NCBI GenBank assembly: GCA_032718565.1
Contig: JAVGVS010000041.1
Span: 2,688,035-2,752,034, forward strand
Reading direction: 5' to 3'
Origin: Distichodus sexfasciatus
Taxonomy: Eukaryota > Chordata > Actinopteri > Characiformes > Distichodontidae
DNA length: 64,000 bases
This document shows, one piece after another, positions 10,967 through 23,199 of this stretch; position 1 is the first letter of the stretch, and each line of letters starts with the position of its first letter. The notes under the pieces were generated by a model. That model did no database searches. It saw only the letters and a program-made list of their open reading frames with translations, and was not told the origin of the DNA. A program made the translations under genes and the position numbers.

Positions 10967-13497
10967 CCTCGGAAAGGGAATAAAAGGGGGATGCAACGCT
11001 TATTAGTTACTGGTGAAGGCAAAGTTTAGGCATAGCTGAGTAAATACTGTTTCCCAAAATGATATAGTTATTAAATTTAATCAGAAATGAAAATATCTGC
11101 CATTTCATATTTTTAGTTTATTCTGGGGTGTCGTAAAATACACGTTTACAGCAATATTGTGGATGAGGGTTTGCAGTAGTCACCACGGTGCCACATGGAT
11201 GTAGACACAGAGAATACTATGGTGTTATACCTGTGCCTTAATATTATATTAATATAAGCGCGGAGTGGAACTTTGGCAAGCAAAGTCTTGTGTCTGTGTG
11301 CGCTCAGATCTGCCTGGCCTTGCGCTCTGATTTATAGACGCCCAAAGGTGTCACAATTCGTCAAAATCTAAAATAATTATTATGTATGACAATCTAAACC
11401 CAACTCATCACTCGTCACACAACACTCAGGGAACAAGTTAAGAGGGAGAGAGGGCAATGTCTTTCCCCGCTGTCTTATCTCATGTACTACTGGAACACAA
11501 CATCGCCGGCTGAGGGTGTTCTCTGTGTTACTGAGGGTAAGAAAAGCAATTTTTGCCATAAAAATCCATGAAAAGGACGTGTGCCTTCTCTTTTCATTAC
11601 CCGTTACAATGCACACAGTCTTCATTGAGCAGTGAGTCAGTTTGGGGCGACATTTTGCTCTGTCTCACAAGCAAGAGCTCGGTAAGTCTTGCACCGAGGA
11701 AGACCGGGGCAGAAAGAAATGAATAAGTAACCCTCGTCCACATTAGAAATGCGTGAATCACGGCAACGGCCTATTCTTCTCCTAAATGAAACCTTTTAAC
11801 TCCACACTTAGCGATAATGACGGCAATAAAGTGAAAAGGAACCAATTATGATTTATCTCTCAACGCGTCCAAATTCATGCGCGAAACTGTTATCGCAAAC
11901 AATTGAACGTCTCTAGATTTATCTCACGCCGTGCACCTCAAAAGTCAGAACGTAATTCCAGTTTTCTTCCTTTCGCCGCTTTTAGTACAGCACATTCTCA
12001 CAGTCATCCTCTGGCAGCCGTCCAGGGCCGTGATATTTACCATCGCCTGTGATGCAAATTCGCTATTGAACCTATTTTCACTTCTGCGTACAGACTTTTG
12101 CCTTTCCCTCAAGGCGACCAGACCAGTCTGAGCAGCTGAACTCCAACAGTCTGCAGGAGTCTGAAGGAGGCGGCTAAACGAAGCAGACAGACAGCTCTGA
12201 AAAGGGAATCTTAACCCTACGCAAAAACACATTCATGTCTCCATCTTCCTTCCTTACTCAACGAAAGCCTTTCTTGATTTCTGATTTCTGACATCTGAGG
12301 TCACGGCAAGTAACACACGACGGAGTTCATAAACCTTTTGACTTTACAGGTGGGAACGGACCAGAACTGACTTTCTCATGACAGTGACAGCAGCAGCAAG
12401 GGCTGAAAACCAGAGTAAAATATGGACACTGCACAGAGAGGTTTTGACAGCTTGGAGACCAAAGTGTACAAACAAAAGCATTGTTTCCAAGATCAGATCC
12501 AATTAGCCAAAGCACAAAAGTTTTGATGCTCTGCTCTCTGTGCAACATTTATGTCACACAGTGGCAGTTCCGTATCCTGTACTGTCCGTCTACAAACCAG
12601 GAGGGATTTTATTGCACTAAGAATGCAGCATCGGAGAAGCAAAAAGCTGCAGCAAGCAAAAACGCAGAAGAAAACACAGAAAATACAGCAAATGCTGTCA
12701 ATATATGAGTCTGTGATTTGAAAACATTTTTACTTTTTACTTTAGTCTAGTGATTGTGAAAGCAGTGGCCAGCTCACCTCATGTGTCAAGACGTCAGCTT
12801 CAGGCGTCTGGCTTTTTTCGAAAATAAACAACAAAAACGAACGCTGAATGAATAATTGAAGACCACAGAGTAAATCCATCATCGATTGATTACACAGCGA
12901 AAAGCTGGAACGAGCCACAAAACTTCCCAAAAAAAGAATGTTTTCACCCTGAACAGGATTTAAGATCCATAACAACACAACATCCTGACAAGCAGCTCAA
13001 AAGCAAAGTGATGAAGTTTCACTAAAGAACTTTAAAGCAGTGTGTTTTCTGTGTGTATGCATTTTTGCAGAGTAAAAGTGGTGCAACACGTTAAATGGGG
13101 CTTTACACTTGATAACTGTCAGTGATTATGTCAGCGGGACGTGGGAGCAGGCATGAGGCAGGATGAAGGCAAGATTTCACTGTTATGTATTAGCATAAAA
13201 AAAGAAACAAGGACAGAACCGCCAGGATAAACCCTGCAACGAGAAAACAAAAGCATCCCTCGACTGAACATAGAAAACCCTGAACTGGGGCTGAGATCAA
13301 CAGAATACACAATAAACAAGCTGTGATGCTGCCCAGGGAGAGCCAAGACAACGGGGAGAAGGCAAGTTGAACACAAAAATACCAGGGAAACAAATATAGT
13401 TGGGGACGACGGCAGAAAGAAAAAGGCGGCCACTAGTGGTCTGGAAGACAAGTGCTGGCCAGATCAATGCAGACTGATAGGAATTTCATAGAAAATT
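10967..13497. other. upstream region of camkv, no recognisable gene
   Basis: No exon could be supported. A short stretch at 11257-11318 resembles part of the hAT-like family seen in mst1r introns (GTGGAACTTTGGC followed by TCTTGT). A minus-strand donor-like CATGAG/GTGAGC lies at about 12770-12780 and could end a non-coding camkv exon, but nothing else supports it. 13100-13470 is A- and G-rich on the plus strand and looks like an old unclassified repeat. Confidence 0.4.
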
Positions 13498-14236
13498 AGG
13501 GCCCTGTGATTTCCACGATGCAGAAAAACGCGGACGGAATCGCGTAATTCAACAAATAAAATGGAATCCGTTGTAAAACGCGGAACGTCGTATAATTCAC
13601 TGATATCGGTGTGTGGGCAACGCAAAGCAAGGGTTTCTAATCAATTTGGGCCGCTGCAGCCCCCTGTACGTGTTACCTGTTGAGGCGGGACTCAGCTTTC
13701 CACACACACAAAAACACAGACACAGAGGGGGAAAAGTCAACGGTCAGCTATGGCGAAGAGGCTGAAACACCTCAAAAAAAATTATGGAATTCCAGTGTTA
13801 GTGCTCAGTTTAGAGCAGAACAATATCAAAATGATTTTTATGAATCGGGAGAACAACTCTTTTGTAAGTTTTGCCAGCACACGATAGACTGCACCCGCAA
13901 GAACACGTGACGACCACTTACAGTCAAACACTCACATAAAGAAATGTTTTGTTTTGCATGAAAAAATGAATGTTTTTTGTTGTTTACAGGTAAATGTTTA
14001 ACAAAAGTAGTAAATGTTCTGCTGAACCCCAGCACTTTGTTGAAGTTGAATGTGAGATTTTTTCCTATTGCATTGTTCTTTTTTCCCACCTACTCCATAA
14101 TCAGACACTTTTTAGGTGAATAAATATGATTATAACGTAAAACACGGAATTCAGAAGAATAAAAATGGAAAAAACGGAATTTAGGCAAAAATAAAACGGA
14201 ATTTAGGAAAGAACAAAACGGATTTCATAGGGCCCT
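13498..14236 (+). mobile_element. hAT-like element with remnant BED-type zinc-finger exon, copy 2
   Basis: Second copy of the element at 9385-10128, near-identical along its length and also bounded by AGGGCCCT at both ends. Its finger remnant keeps the CxxC (LFCKFCQHTIDCTRKN) and the downstream HLRSNTHIK-like stretch in shifted frames, so it is not a functional gene. Flanks AGAAAATT / AGTAAATA match at 6 of 8 bases, as expected for a decayed hAT target-site duplication. Confidence 0.7.
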
Positions 14237-14315
14237 AGTAAATAGTAAGTTACTGTTATTTCAGAGTAATAGGCTACATTATGATATTACTGTCTCTGAA
14301 CTTTTAAGTTCATTT

Positions 14316-14516
14316 ATTCATTCATTATCCAAACCGCATAATCCCAACCCGGGTCGCGGGGGGACCGGAGACTATCCCGGGAACTACGGGTGCAAGGTGG
14401 GGACCAATGCTGAGCAGGGCACACACACTCACATCATCACACTCTCACTCACACCCTATGGACCAATGTAGAGTCACCAATTAACTTAAATTGCATGCTT
14501 TTGGACTGTGGGAGGA
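14316..14516 (-). mobile_element. truncated SINE/LINE-tail repeat
   Basis: Shares TTCATTCATTATCC, GAGTCACCAATTAA and CATGCTTTTGGACTGTGG with the fuller copy at 22887-23199, but lacks that copy's tRNA-like head. It lies immediately right of hAT copy 2. Confidence 0.6.
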
Positions 14517-14554
14517 CTTTAACTGCGGAAGTAGAACTTGGCATTCTAAAGTGC

Positions 14555-14605
14555 TAAAATGTAGTTTACTCCAGCTTTTGTAATGCGTTAACCCCCAACA
14601 CTGAT
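14555..14605. mobile_element. solo end of a hAT-type MITE
   Basis: On the minus strand it reads CAGTGTTGGGGGTTAACGC followed by ATTAC, the terminal signature of a common teleost hAT MITE; the related longer element is at 15385-15848. The other end is missing. Confidence 0.5.
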
Positions 14606-14750
14606 TATAGTAAAAATTACAGCCCAACCAAAATTATAATTTTGATTTTAAAAAATACTGCTAGGGATCACAAGTTTCATAACGATATTATATCAACTCC
14701 AATTTGATTCAATTCAGGAGTTAGTGATCAATATGAGACAATATCATATA

Positions 14751-15288
14751 CAGTCTTCCCTCACCACTTCGCGGCTTCACTCTATCGCGTTTTTTTCAAA
14801 TATATTCATTAAAAAGTTGATCGAGACAGTGAAAATGATACAGCGCGCACTCGGTTGTCTGAGTCAATTATACAAGCCTGTATTACAATTAAAATTAAAA
14901 TTACTGTATGTATGAACTGTAGGCCTATGTATTTGAGCACCCCCGTAAATCCTTCAACGCCAGGTGCAGCCGCTCGACCACTCCTTGGCTCAGCCTCACG
15001 CAAGTTCGTTTCTCTCATACACGCTTCTACATCGCCACGCATCGGAAGCCTCTTTGCTCTTGTCTAATATATTGGGTAATACGAGTGTAATGGTGACTAA
15101 AGGGTGTTATTTCATGTCTAGAAGGCTCTAATAATGTTAAACCCCATATTTAGAAGGTCGTAAACAGGTTTTCTATGCTCTAACTACGAAAATATTCAAT
15201 TTATAAATAAAAAATCCTACTTCGCAGGAAATTCACTTATCACAGTAGAGTCTGGAGCTGATTAACCGCGATAAACGAGGGCCGACTG
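14751..15288. mobile_element. Tigger/pogo-like non-autonomous DNA transposon
   Basis: Begins CAGTCTTCCCTCACCACTTC and ends with the complement CAGTCGGCCCTCGTTTATCG; both ends are flanked by TA, the pogo/Tigger target site. The interior is AT-rich with no transposase. The CAGTC-CCCTC-TATCGCG ends are those of pogo-like elements; family name not assigned. Confidence 0.65.
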
Positions 15289-15384
15289 TACTTGTAAACT
15301 CAGGCTTAAATCAACAGCTGCTAATAAACTAAAGTTATTGCTACTTATTTACTTTTCCAGACCCCTATCATAGTACAAATCAAA

Positions 15385-15848
15385 AGTGCTGGGAGTAACG
15401 CGTCATAAACGTAAGACACTTTCGGTAATGTATTACTTTTTGCTGTAACGCAGTAATGTAAGGTGTTACTAAAAAATGTTCAGTAATATTATACCCATTA
15501 CATATTTTAGTAATGGGTATAAATTAATCACCAACAACTTTGGCACAAGACAAATATTGAGCAAGTAAAAGAGTTATTTCCTACAAAGTGTGTGCCTACA
15601 GTCATTATGCTACATCACATCGCCCTCCACTGGATGTAGAATGAACTGCAGTAAACATTTTAGCATTTTATAATGCGCAGTCCTACTTCTATTGTTATTT
15701 TGGTGAAAGTAATTCAAACGTAATGCAGGAGTCGTGTAATGCATTACTATTCAGTGACAGTAATATTGTAATGTAACCAATTACTCTTAAATTACAGTAA
15801 CTAGTAATCTATAATCTATTACATTTTGAAACTAAGTTGCCCAATACT
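15385..15848. mobile_element. hAT-type MITE rich in TAATGTATTAC motifs
   Basis: Left end AGTGCTGGGAGTAACGCG, right end complement AGTATTGGGCAACTTAG, with repeated GTAATG/CATTAC motifs throughout. Flanks ACAAATCA and GCAAATCG agree at 6 of 8 bases. No ORF. Confidence 0.55.
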
Positions 15849-17211
15849 GCAAATCGATATCTGCACAAATTGTTGTACAAACTATATAACAACAGCACTC
15901 ATAACGTGCTTGAACTCTCTACCTTCCATCTTTGTTTCTTTTTTATTCATATCTCTTGACTGTTACCATGTCTCTCTAGTTGAAATTTTAGCCCAGTGAA
16001 TAAATCATCTGCATGCTTCATAAGAACACACTCGTTTAAAGCTGAACTGGCCATCTGCTTCCCACAAAACACATTGTGAAGTCACTGGGAAATAAATCAC
16101 CTTTCAGAATTGGCTTTTTTGTAAAAACAAATCTGTTCCTCACTGAAACTTCAGCTCACACGCTCCCAGAATAGCACCCAGAAAGCAGGAGTGCTGACTA
16201 TCATCACATCATTACGGTCCCACAGCTACGAGTTGGACGCCGAAAACCGGCCGGCGCCAATATCTGCCAAAGAGCCATTACATAAATAGCTGGAACAGAG
16301 ACAGGGGCGTCTCACTGCGCTCGTCAGCGGCGCTCCAGGGGCCTTTCATTAATCGCCCTGCTGGTCACATGCACCCTCTGCTAGAAACGCATATTAGATA
16401 AAGAGGGGAGTTCATGTAAACATGTTGTTTTGTTGTGTTTCGCAGGGAATCTGTTCTCGTTACCGTTATTACCTAATTGTATTTGTGTAATTTTCCACAC
16501 GTTCATACATATAAAAAGAGATCCTGCAATAAGTCAGAGAAATGTGGTAATAAACTACCATTCATTTATATATTGAGAATTTGATAAATTTTTTAATTAA
16601 TCAAAATGATTTTTTACAAGTATTAAGATATTAATATTTGCTATTTTTCTTTAACTTACATATTAAATTGAAATTTTTTTACCATTTATCCCTTCAAATA
16701 TGTAGGAGTCCATTTTTTCTTTATTATTATTTTTATTTATTTACTTATTTTCCTATAAAACAGATTGTGCAGCTTGAACCATAAGTCGCAGAAAGCTAAA
16801 ATTTTGAGAACAAATGGTGTGCATCTCGGCATGGGCCTACAATTGGTGTTATAGCAAAGGAACTCTAGGGGCACTAAAATGCTACATAAATTTATGCAGT
16901 ATAATTCACCGACTCCTTTCTTCCCTTATTTTACATCAGCTGCTTTTGAGCTGCTTTTGAGCTGCTTTTAGCGACTTTTGCTTGGACCCTGCCGGTTGCC
17001 GCTTACAGCTATATTATGTATTGTTTTTATTACGGTTACCGCATAAAGAACACATAAATAAAAGAACTTTAACATAGCAGATAAACCTAGAGATTTAATA
17101 GAGAATCTCTTTACCATTTAAAATGGCAAAATATATTAAAAACTGACATATTTATTTAATATATGCTTAGCAATCTCCTGTTTTAATTCTGTACTGTTTA
17201 AAAAACCAATA

Positions 17212-17250
<39 letters not shown>

Positions 17251-18439
17251 TTGGGAAAAAAAACTGACATATTAATGTGAATTTAAGTAACATCAATATA
17301 AATCCAAAAAAATGTTATCAAATATCTGGTTGCAACCAGCGATGGATTTTCAGCATCAACGTCATCAGCTATGATCGTGGCCTACGTTTCTACAACTCTG
17401 GACTAAACAAACTGAGATTTTCTCATCCTCAGAGCCAGCGCTGCATGTGGATCCCTTGAGGTTATTTTACTAGCAAGTTAAAAGCTACTGCAAATTCTGC
17501 CCCTGCATCTAAATGATGGAGGCTTTCTCAAACTGGGTTAGGTCTCATCCTTATATATAGTGTTCTTCAAGACAAGACTTCACTATATGATGAATTCTTC
17601 AGTACGCCAGTTCTTCAGATTCCTCCATGTCTGTGTGTGTGTGTGTGTGTATTCCTTCTCCAGCATGTTGTCGGCAGAGCTGAGCATTCGGTTTGAAGGC
17701 TTCAGCATTGTTTGGCTCTCTTCCTGCAGATCTGCCATCCTCTCCTCAGCTTGCTGTCTCTCAGACCCAAACCCCTCGCCTGCTTTTCTTATTTCATATT
17801 TATCGCTTGCAGTCTTCACCACATATAGAACGAAAGACAGAGGGCTGCAGACACAACACGCTTTGGTGTTCACGATTTTTCTCGCGCAATATTAGGCGCC
17901 GGGATAGTAGCCTTCGGTCTATTATTGAGTCATTACACAATGAAATTCACACACGGGCATAAAACACGTTTACTGACTCATAAAGAACATGGCCTTAAAG
18001 TCACAGAAAAAACACTTGAATAAGGTAAAAAGGTAAGGTTCACTATAAAGCTGCATTATTATGATTCGTGGGTGCTCACTCTTTAAATTCAATTTTACAT
18101 TTACACATTCTGAGAATGTGCATTGTTCCTGAGAATCACTACAAGGCAGAAATGTTCACAAAGCTGGACATTAAACTTTGATTATTATACACTAATATCT
18201 TAGGGATTATGCATTGGATCAAAGACTAAAAAAAAACCAAAATGAACATTTTGTCAGAAATTTAAAGTTTCTTAACAAAATAAAAGAAGAGGAACCATGT
18301 TAAACAATACTAACCATGATTAAAACACTAAAATTTAGGAGCTCTCCTCTAAATCCTTATTAATATAGCAAATTCTCCACATCTGCAGTCAAACACAGGC
18401 AACAGATCATTTACAACTCCGAAGCAGAGCAAATACTAA
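15849..18439. other. gene-free intergenic stretch with simple repeats
   Basis: No coding signal recognised. It holds a GCTGCTTTTGA triplication near 16940-16975, (AAT)n at 17211-17250 and (GT)n at 17632-17650. The segment 16190-16380 is less AT-rich and of higher complexity than its surroundings and might be a conserved non-coding element; that needs cross-species alignment. Confidence 0.5.
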
Positions 18440-18532
18440 GACAGAGTGAGTGATTATTTGTCATTGTGAACACAGCACAGCCACAGTGCACCACAACGAA
18501 TTGTGACCTCTGCCTTTGACCCACCAACTATC
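18440..18532 (-). mobile_element. tRNA-SINE tail fragment
   Basis: Shares GTGATTATTTGTCATTGTGA and GTGCACCACAACGAATTGTG-like segments with the full antisense SINE at 19006-19209; the tRNA head is absent. Confidence 0.55.
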
Positions 18533-19005
18533 GACTGCCCCAACGTTGCATGTTCTGACACCCCCAGATTTACAAGCTGTACTCTTAATACAACCGACAC
18601 CTTCACATTCTACTCCAGAGCATGTATATTTTCATGTTTGATTTTTTTTTTTTGCCGTCTCGATTTTTACAACAAGGTTGCTGTGAATCTCAATTTGCTC
18701 CTTTTAGTTTAATGCACAATTCACCTCAGTCAATGTGAATTGAAGACTCCTAACCAACACTCGGCACTGCACGGCACGACGATACACCGTGTCAGGCCAA
18801 TACACACATCCAGTTTCCATCTCATCACATAAGACAAAACATCAGAACCCACATCTCTGATACCAAAAGAAGATTTCAATTCGAATGAAATCCCACAGCC
18901 TGATCCGAGGGGCCGCTCTGGCCTTGATGGATGAACTGTAAGTGCCATCTCTCAATCGTACCCACTGGTAAAATGGTAAAACTGATCAAGACTGACTGAT
19001 GTTTA

Positions 19006-19209
19006 AGTGACTGATTATTTGTCACTGTGAACACACCACAACCAAACATGACCTCTGCATTTCACCCATTCGTGAAGGCAGCACCCAGGGAGTATTGCAT
19101 GGAGACGCTACCTTGCTTATGAGTACCTCAGTGGTACTTAACAGGTTTGGGACTCAAACCTTCCGATCACAGGGCCAACTTCCGAACCGTTACGCTACCA
19201 ACTGCCCAG
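19006..19209 (-). mobile_element. tRNA-derived SINE, antisense, nearly full length
   Basis: Reverse complement starts GGGCAGTTGGTAGCGTAACG (A-box region) and has GGTTTGAGTCCCAA (degenerate B box), then the body CCACTGAGGTACTCATAAGC ... GGTGCTGCC ... AATGCAGAGGTCATG and a tail ending GTGACAAATAATCA. Further copies of the family are at 29312, 33386 and 35061. Confidence 0.75.
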
Positions 19210-22159
19210 AACCTGCTAAATTAATCTTGGTCACGTCAGTTAAGTAATAATTTCCACAATACCAGCAATGACAGACACAAGCATAATGAAATTAATAATC
19301 CTTCCTTAATCACAAAGTAAAAATCAAATAATTGTGATTCTGGTTTGAAGTCCTAAAGCTCAGTATTAGTTAAACATTTAAATTGACAACCTCTGTTACT
19401 AACTGGGTTATAAAGCCCAGTCCAGAACTTCAGCTGAGCAGAAGCCACATTTTACTTTAACAAGAAAAGGTGGGATTCTGAGGCCGCCCTTGAACTGCCA
19501 CTCTTTCATAAATAAAACCCGCTCGGGTGCGATGAAAAGAGAAACATCCTTCAGTCTGTGGGTGAGTGGTTCCAGCCAAAAGAATTCAATGTGAACATTC
19601 TTGCACTGTGTCTGCTTCCAATAAGTAATTTTTCTTCCATACTTGAAAACATTCCAATGAATTACAGATTTACTCCCTTAAAAAATATTTAGAGCAAAAT
19701 TATCACAGTAGTTGGTATACACCATACAACATAAAACACTGGCTTTATGGTAAAACCTCACAGATTCCAGCAATCATCAACAAAAACATTGTGGAACTGG
19801 ATTTCAACTGAAGCTTCCTTCGTCCTTGAAGCGTGCACAGCCGAAGCAGATTTCTTGAAAGGGTTTTTGAGCACCTACAGGGGTCTTTCGGAGCCCACTG
19901 TGGGCCTGGCAGACAGCAGGGACCTTGGATAGCTTCAAAGGGTGATAGTTATCAAGCTGTGCTGAGACAGTGCAGATGGCTCAGGACTTCGCCAAGAGTC
20001 AGGGAACGACACAAATTAGTGGCCTTTCGTCATTACCTTCTATTTGGTAAAGGCTCGTGGCACAGGTCTGGGAAATGCAGCAGGGATGCAGGAGGCTGCT
20101 ATAGAGAGTAAGGTTCTGAAAGGAAGGTGTCAGTGATGAATCGTTTTCAAGGGCAACCTACTGAAAAATTGAAAATAGCTAGGTGATGGACGTTTACAAG
20201 TTACTGCAGGCTTTACATTATTTACGAGTGCAAAGAAATGCTGGTTTGCAATTCAATTTTGGTAAAAGGATTCAAAACACAAGCTGGAGAGGCTTCATTT
20301 CGGACAAGACGTGACACTTCTTGGTTCCTGTTGATCTATTCCTGATTTCACCCTTTCATGCATCGATTAGGGCTCAAAACCTATTTACAGCAGTCTATTT
20401 TCATTGCAACTTTTGATACACACCTTCATTCAGAGCAACTTACAGTCACTAAATTCCCAGGGCAGCTTCCCTGCACCGCAGCACGGTGGCGCAGTGGCTC
20501 CCGACAGAGAGCATGTCCTGGGTTCGATCCCGGGAGATTACATTGTTTTAGTTAGGAAAACAGTATTTAAGTCAAGTAACAGAATAATCTCCTCCTCACT
20601 AAGCAATACACAAATTACTAATTAAAACTGGTTATCGGACTGTTACTCAGAATACCTGAAGCCCAAGTATCGACCTCGATACCGGAACTGAAAAAGTTGG
20701 ATCGGTGCATTCCTAAGAAGAATCCAGGCAGAACCTGGCCATGAGCAGAAAAATCTCAATTCGTTCTGTACCCTGCCATGCCTGATATTTTTGAGGTAGC
20801 GTCAAGACAAACAAGCCCAAAAACAGACCAGATTTGGAGGCCCAAAATCGGCAAGCGCTCCATCCCCATCCGCATCCCACCCCCAGGCCATGCACAAGGC
20901 AACACAGTAGTTGTGTTTCCACATGGAGCATGCAAATTGGCTTCTACTGAGTAAATGTGCTAAATGTGACTGCAGGCGTTCAAACCTTTGAACAGGTGAG
21001 TGGCGGTCCTCCTACCTGCCCCGCGCCAAGCAAATCCCCACCGAAAAGCTCAAGCGGTCTTTTGCGTCGAGCTTCTTAATTGAAAGATAACTGCGGCGCT
21101 TTGGCGTATTAGCAACCTTCGTTTCTCTTCATACCCGGGCGACTAATCTGACCATTCTGTTTCTGATGTTGTTTGTTGCCTTGGTTACCAAGCCCTACAT
21201 AAGCAGTGGTACAGTACAGTGTGTTTCCTTTAGAATAAAGCCAGCAGCTTCACGGGGAGAGGGGGTGCAGAAGGGCGAGGGGAGGGCGAGGGTTTTTCTT
21301 TTTGATGCAACATAGCATTACAGAGCCCAAGGAAAACGGGTGCATTTCTAAAATTAGGCGCCTCGAACTCACCTCTCTCCGTGGGTTCTTTGGAAGGCAA
21401 CCAAAACTCCAGCTTTGGTCTCGTTCTTCGCGACCAGTGGGAGTGAGTTCAGTATCTATGAATGGATCAGGAATTACACTATTTATAGCACTATGGCGTA
21501 TTAGTGCGTTCTTCTCTCCGCCCCGCTTCCATGGACACAGATACTAGCAAGAATGAAGTCACTTCTGTTTGTTTTCCTTCTTGTTAAAGACATTACACTC
21601 CACGTTCTACCTTTTCAGACATTTCACATCCTTTCCTTGCTTTCGTTAGGCTTAAAGTTGCAGCTACACCGAGCAAAGAGTTTACAAGAGGGCTGATAAA
21701 GGGAGTGTTGCTCAATTAACTCCACTTCATGACTTTCCTGGGCATACTTCCATTGAAAAAAAGAAAAAAAAGAAAGAAGGAGGATCACTTAACGACAAGC
21801 ACCCGCCTTGTAATAACACGTTTCCCCGGCAACAAAGGGGTGGGAAATGCAATAGTGTCTCTGGATTCCGGGAGACTAGAAAAGGCTGTTTTTTTAAATT
21901 CCCGTAAGACCTATCACAAAATTTAGCAAGGAGTTGATGCAACCGACATTTAGGTGTTTGGGTTCATTACATCAGTTGGTGTGCACCAGTTACTTCATCA
22001 TTCCATCATTCATACAAGGATATTTCTTTTTAAAGGGTGGCACTACCAGTTACTCAGTCCGCTCTCATAAGCCCTCATATCTGCAGTTAAACATGTTCAA
22101 CATGAATTTTCCAAATGAATGGAAAATATGTGTCGTTCTCTTGGATGGGAGCCTTAAGA
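19210..22159. other. gene-free intergenic stretch
   Basis: No supported exon. A short SINE head lies at 20479-20537. At 20640-20716 there is a hAT-like end fragment finishing GGATCGGTGCATTCCTA. The 21000-21300 part is comparatively GC-rich, with no ORF or splice structure that I can defend. Confidence 0.5.
20479..20537 (+). mobile_element. tRNA-like SINE head
   Basis: GCACGGTGGCGCAGTGGCTC (A-box region) followed at tRNA spacing by GGTTCGATCCCGGG (a near-perfect B box). It has the same head type as the antisense element at 22887-23199 (GCCACGGTGCCACC). No cloverleaf-complete tRNA, so it is a SINE fragment, not a tRNA gene. Confidence 0.6.
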
Positions 22160-22455
22160 GTCAAAAGATGTTCACTGCTTTTTCCTAAAACATCACACAG
22201 CATGCCCTGCTTTGTCATAAATGTCATTCCCCTGCTTTTTTATAAAACATTGAACAACATGCCACCGCTTTTTCATTACATATCATACCGTAAAACATGC
22301 CCATTTTTGAAAACAAAATGTCATTCGACATGCTCCTGCTTTTTCATTTAACGGCATACAACGTGCCCATGTTTTCGATAAAATGTCTTAGTACAGGTTC
22401 CTGCTTTTTCGTAAAACGTCATCCAACATGCTCCCGACTTTACATAAAGTGTAAC
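22160..22455. repeat. degenerate tandem array, unit about 32-36 bp
   Basis: About seven drifting copies of a unit like AACATGCTCCTGCTTTTTC + ATAAAACGTCATTC follow head-to-tail (AACATGCCACCGCTTTTTC, GACATGCTCCTGCTTTTTC, AACATGCTCCCGACTTTAC and others). Unit length varies and copies differ at many bases, so the array is old. Confidence 0.7.
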
Positions 22456-22886
22456 TGTGCTGGTTTCATAAAACTCCTAATATGTGAAATTTAAAAGAAA
22501 CATTTCTACCACTTCAGCCAGTGCTCTGACAAAGTTCATTAGTCTGGCTGCACTAGAATTGCATGAACTGACGCATCAACAGATGGGGACGGAAATGGTG
22601 ACTGTGTGGCAGTGTGAACTGAGAAGGCGGGTGAAATATTCATCAACATCTCCGTTTCATATTATCCTTTATATCCATCAAATGGTCAGTCACTGTGGCT
22701 ACAGACTCTTTTTGAAGCGAACTGGTACAGCTGTCGTATAAGCATTCGTTTTGTAGTCATTGCAGCCATTTTTCTACAAGTTGCTCCAAGGAGACTATCC
22801 CTGTAATTAGGAAATGTAAGTGTGAATAATCAAGTAATAAAGTAATAAATGCAACAAATGTACTTAAGATTTACCGTGTGCTTCCC

Positions 22887-23199
22887 ATTCATTCATTCAA
22901 TATCCGAACTGCTTAATCCCAACTGGAGTCACAGCAAGGGCCGGAGCCAACCCTGGGCAGGCGCAGGGCACACACACTCACACAAATACACTCTCACTTT
23001 TCCAATTCAGAGTCACCAATTAACCTATATTTCATGCTTTTGGACTGTGGAAGGAAACCAAAGCACCCAGAGGAAACCCACACGAACACCGGGAGAGCAT
23101 GCAAACTACACAGTAAAGCCATATGACCGACCCGGAGATTGAACCCAGGACCTTCTCGCTGTGAGGCGGCAGGGCTAACTACTGCGCCACGGTGCCACC
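22887..23199 (-). mobile_element. tRNA-headed SINE with TTCATTCATTC-type 3' end, antisense
   Basis: The reverse complement starts GGTGGCACCGTGGCGCAGTA and continues with a B box (CTGGGTTCAATCTCCGG), a body containing GTTTCCTCTGGGTGC and TTAATTGGTGACTCTGAATT, and ends GAATGAATGAATG. This is the most complete of the two copies in the window (truncated relative at 14316-14516). Confidence 0.75.
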
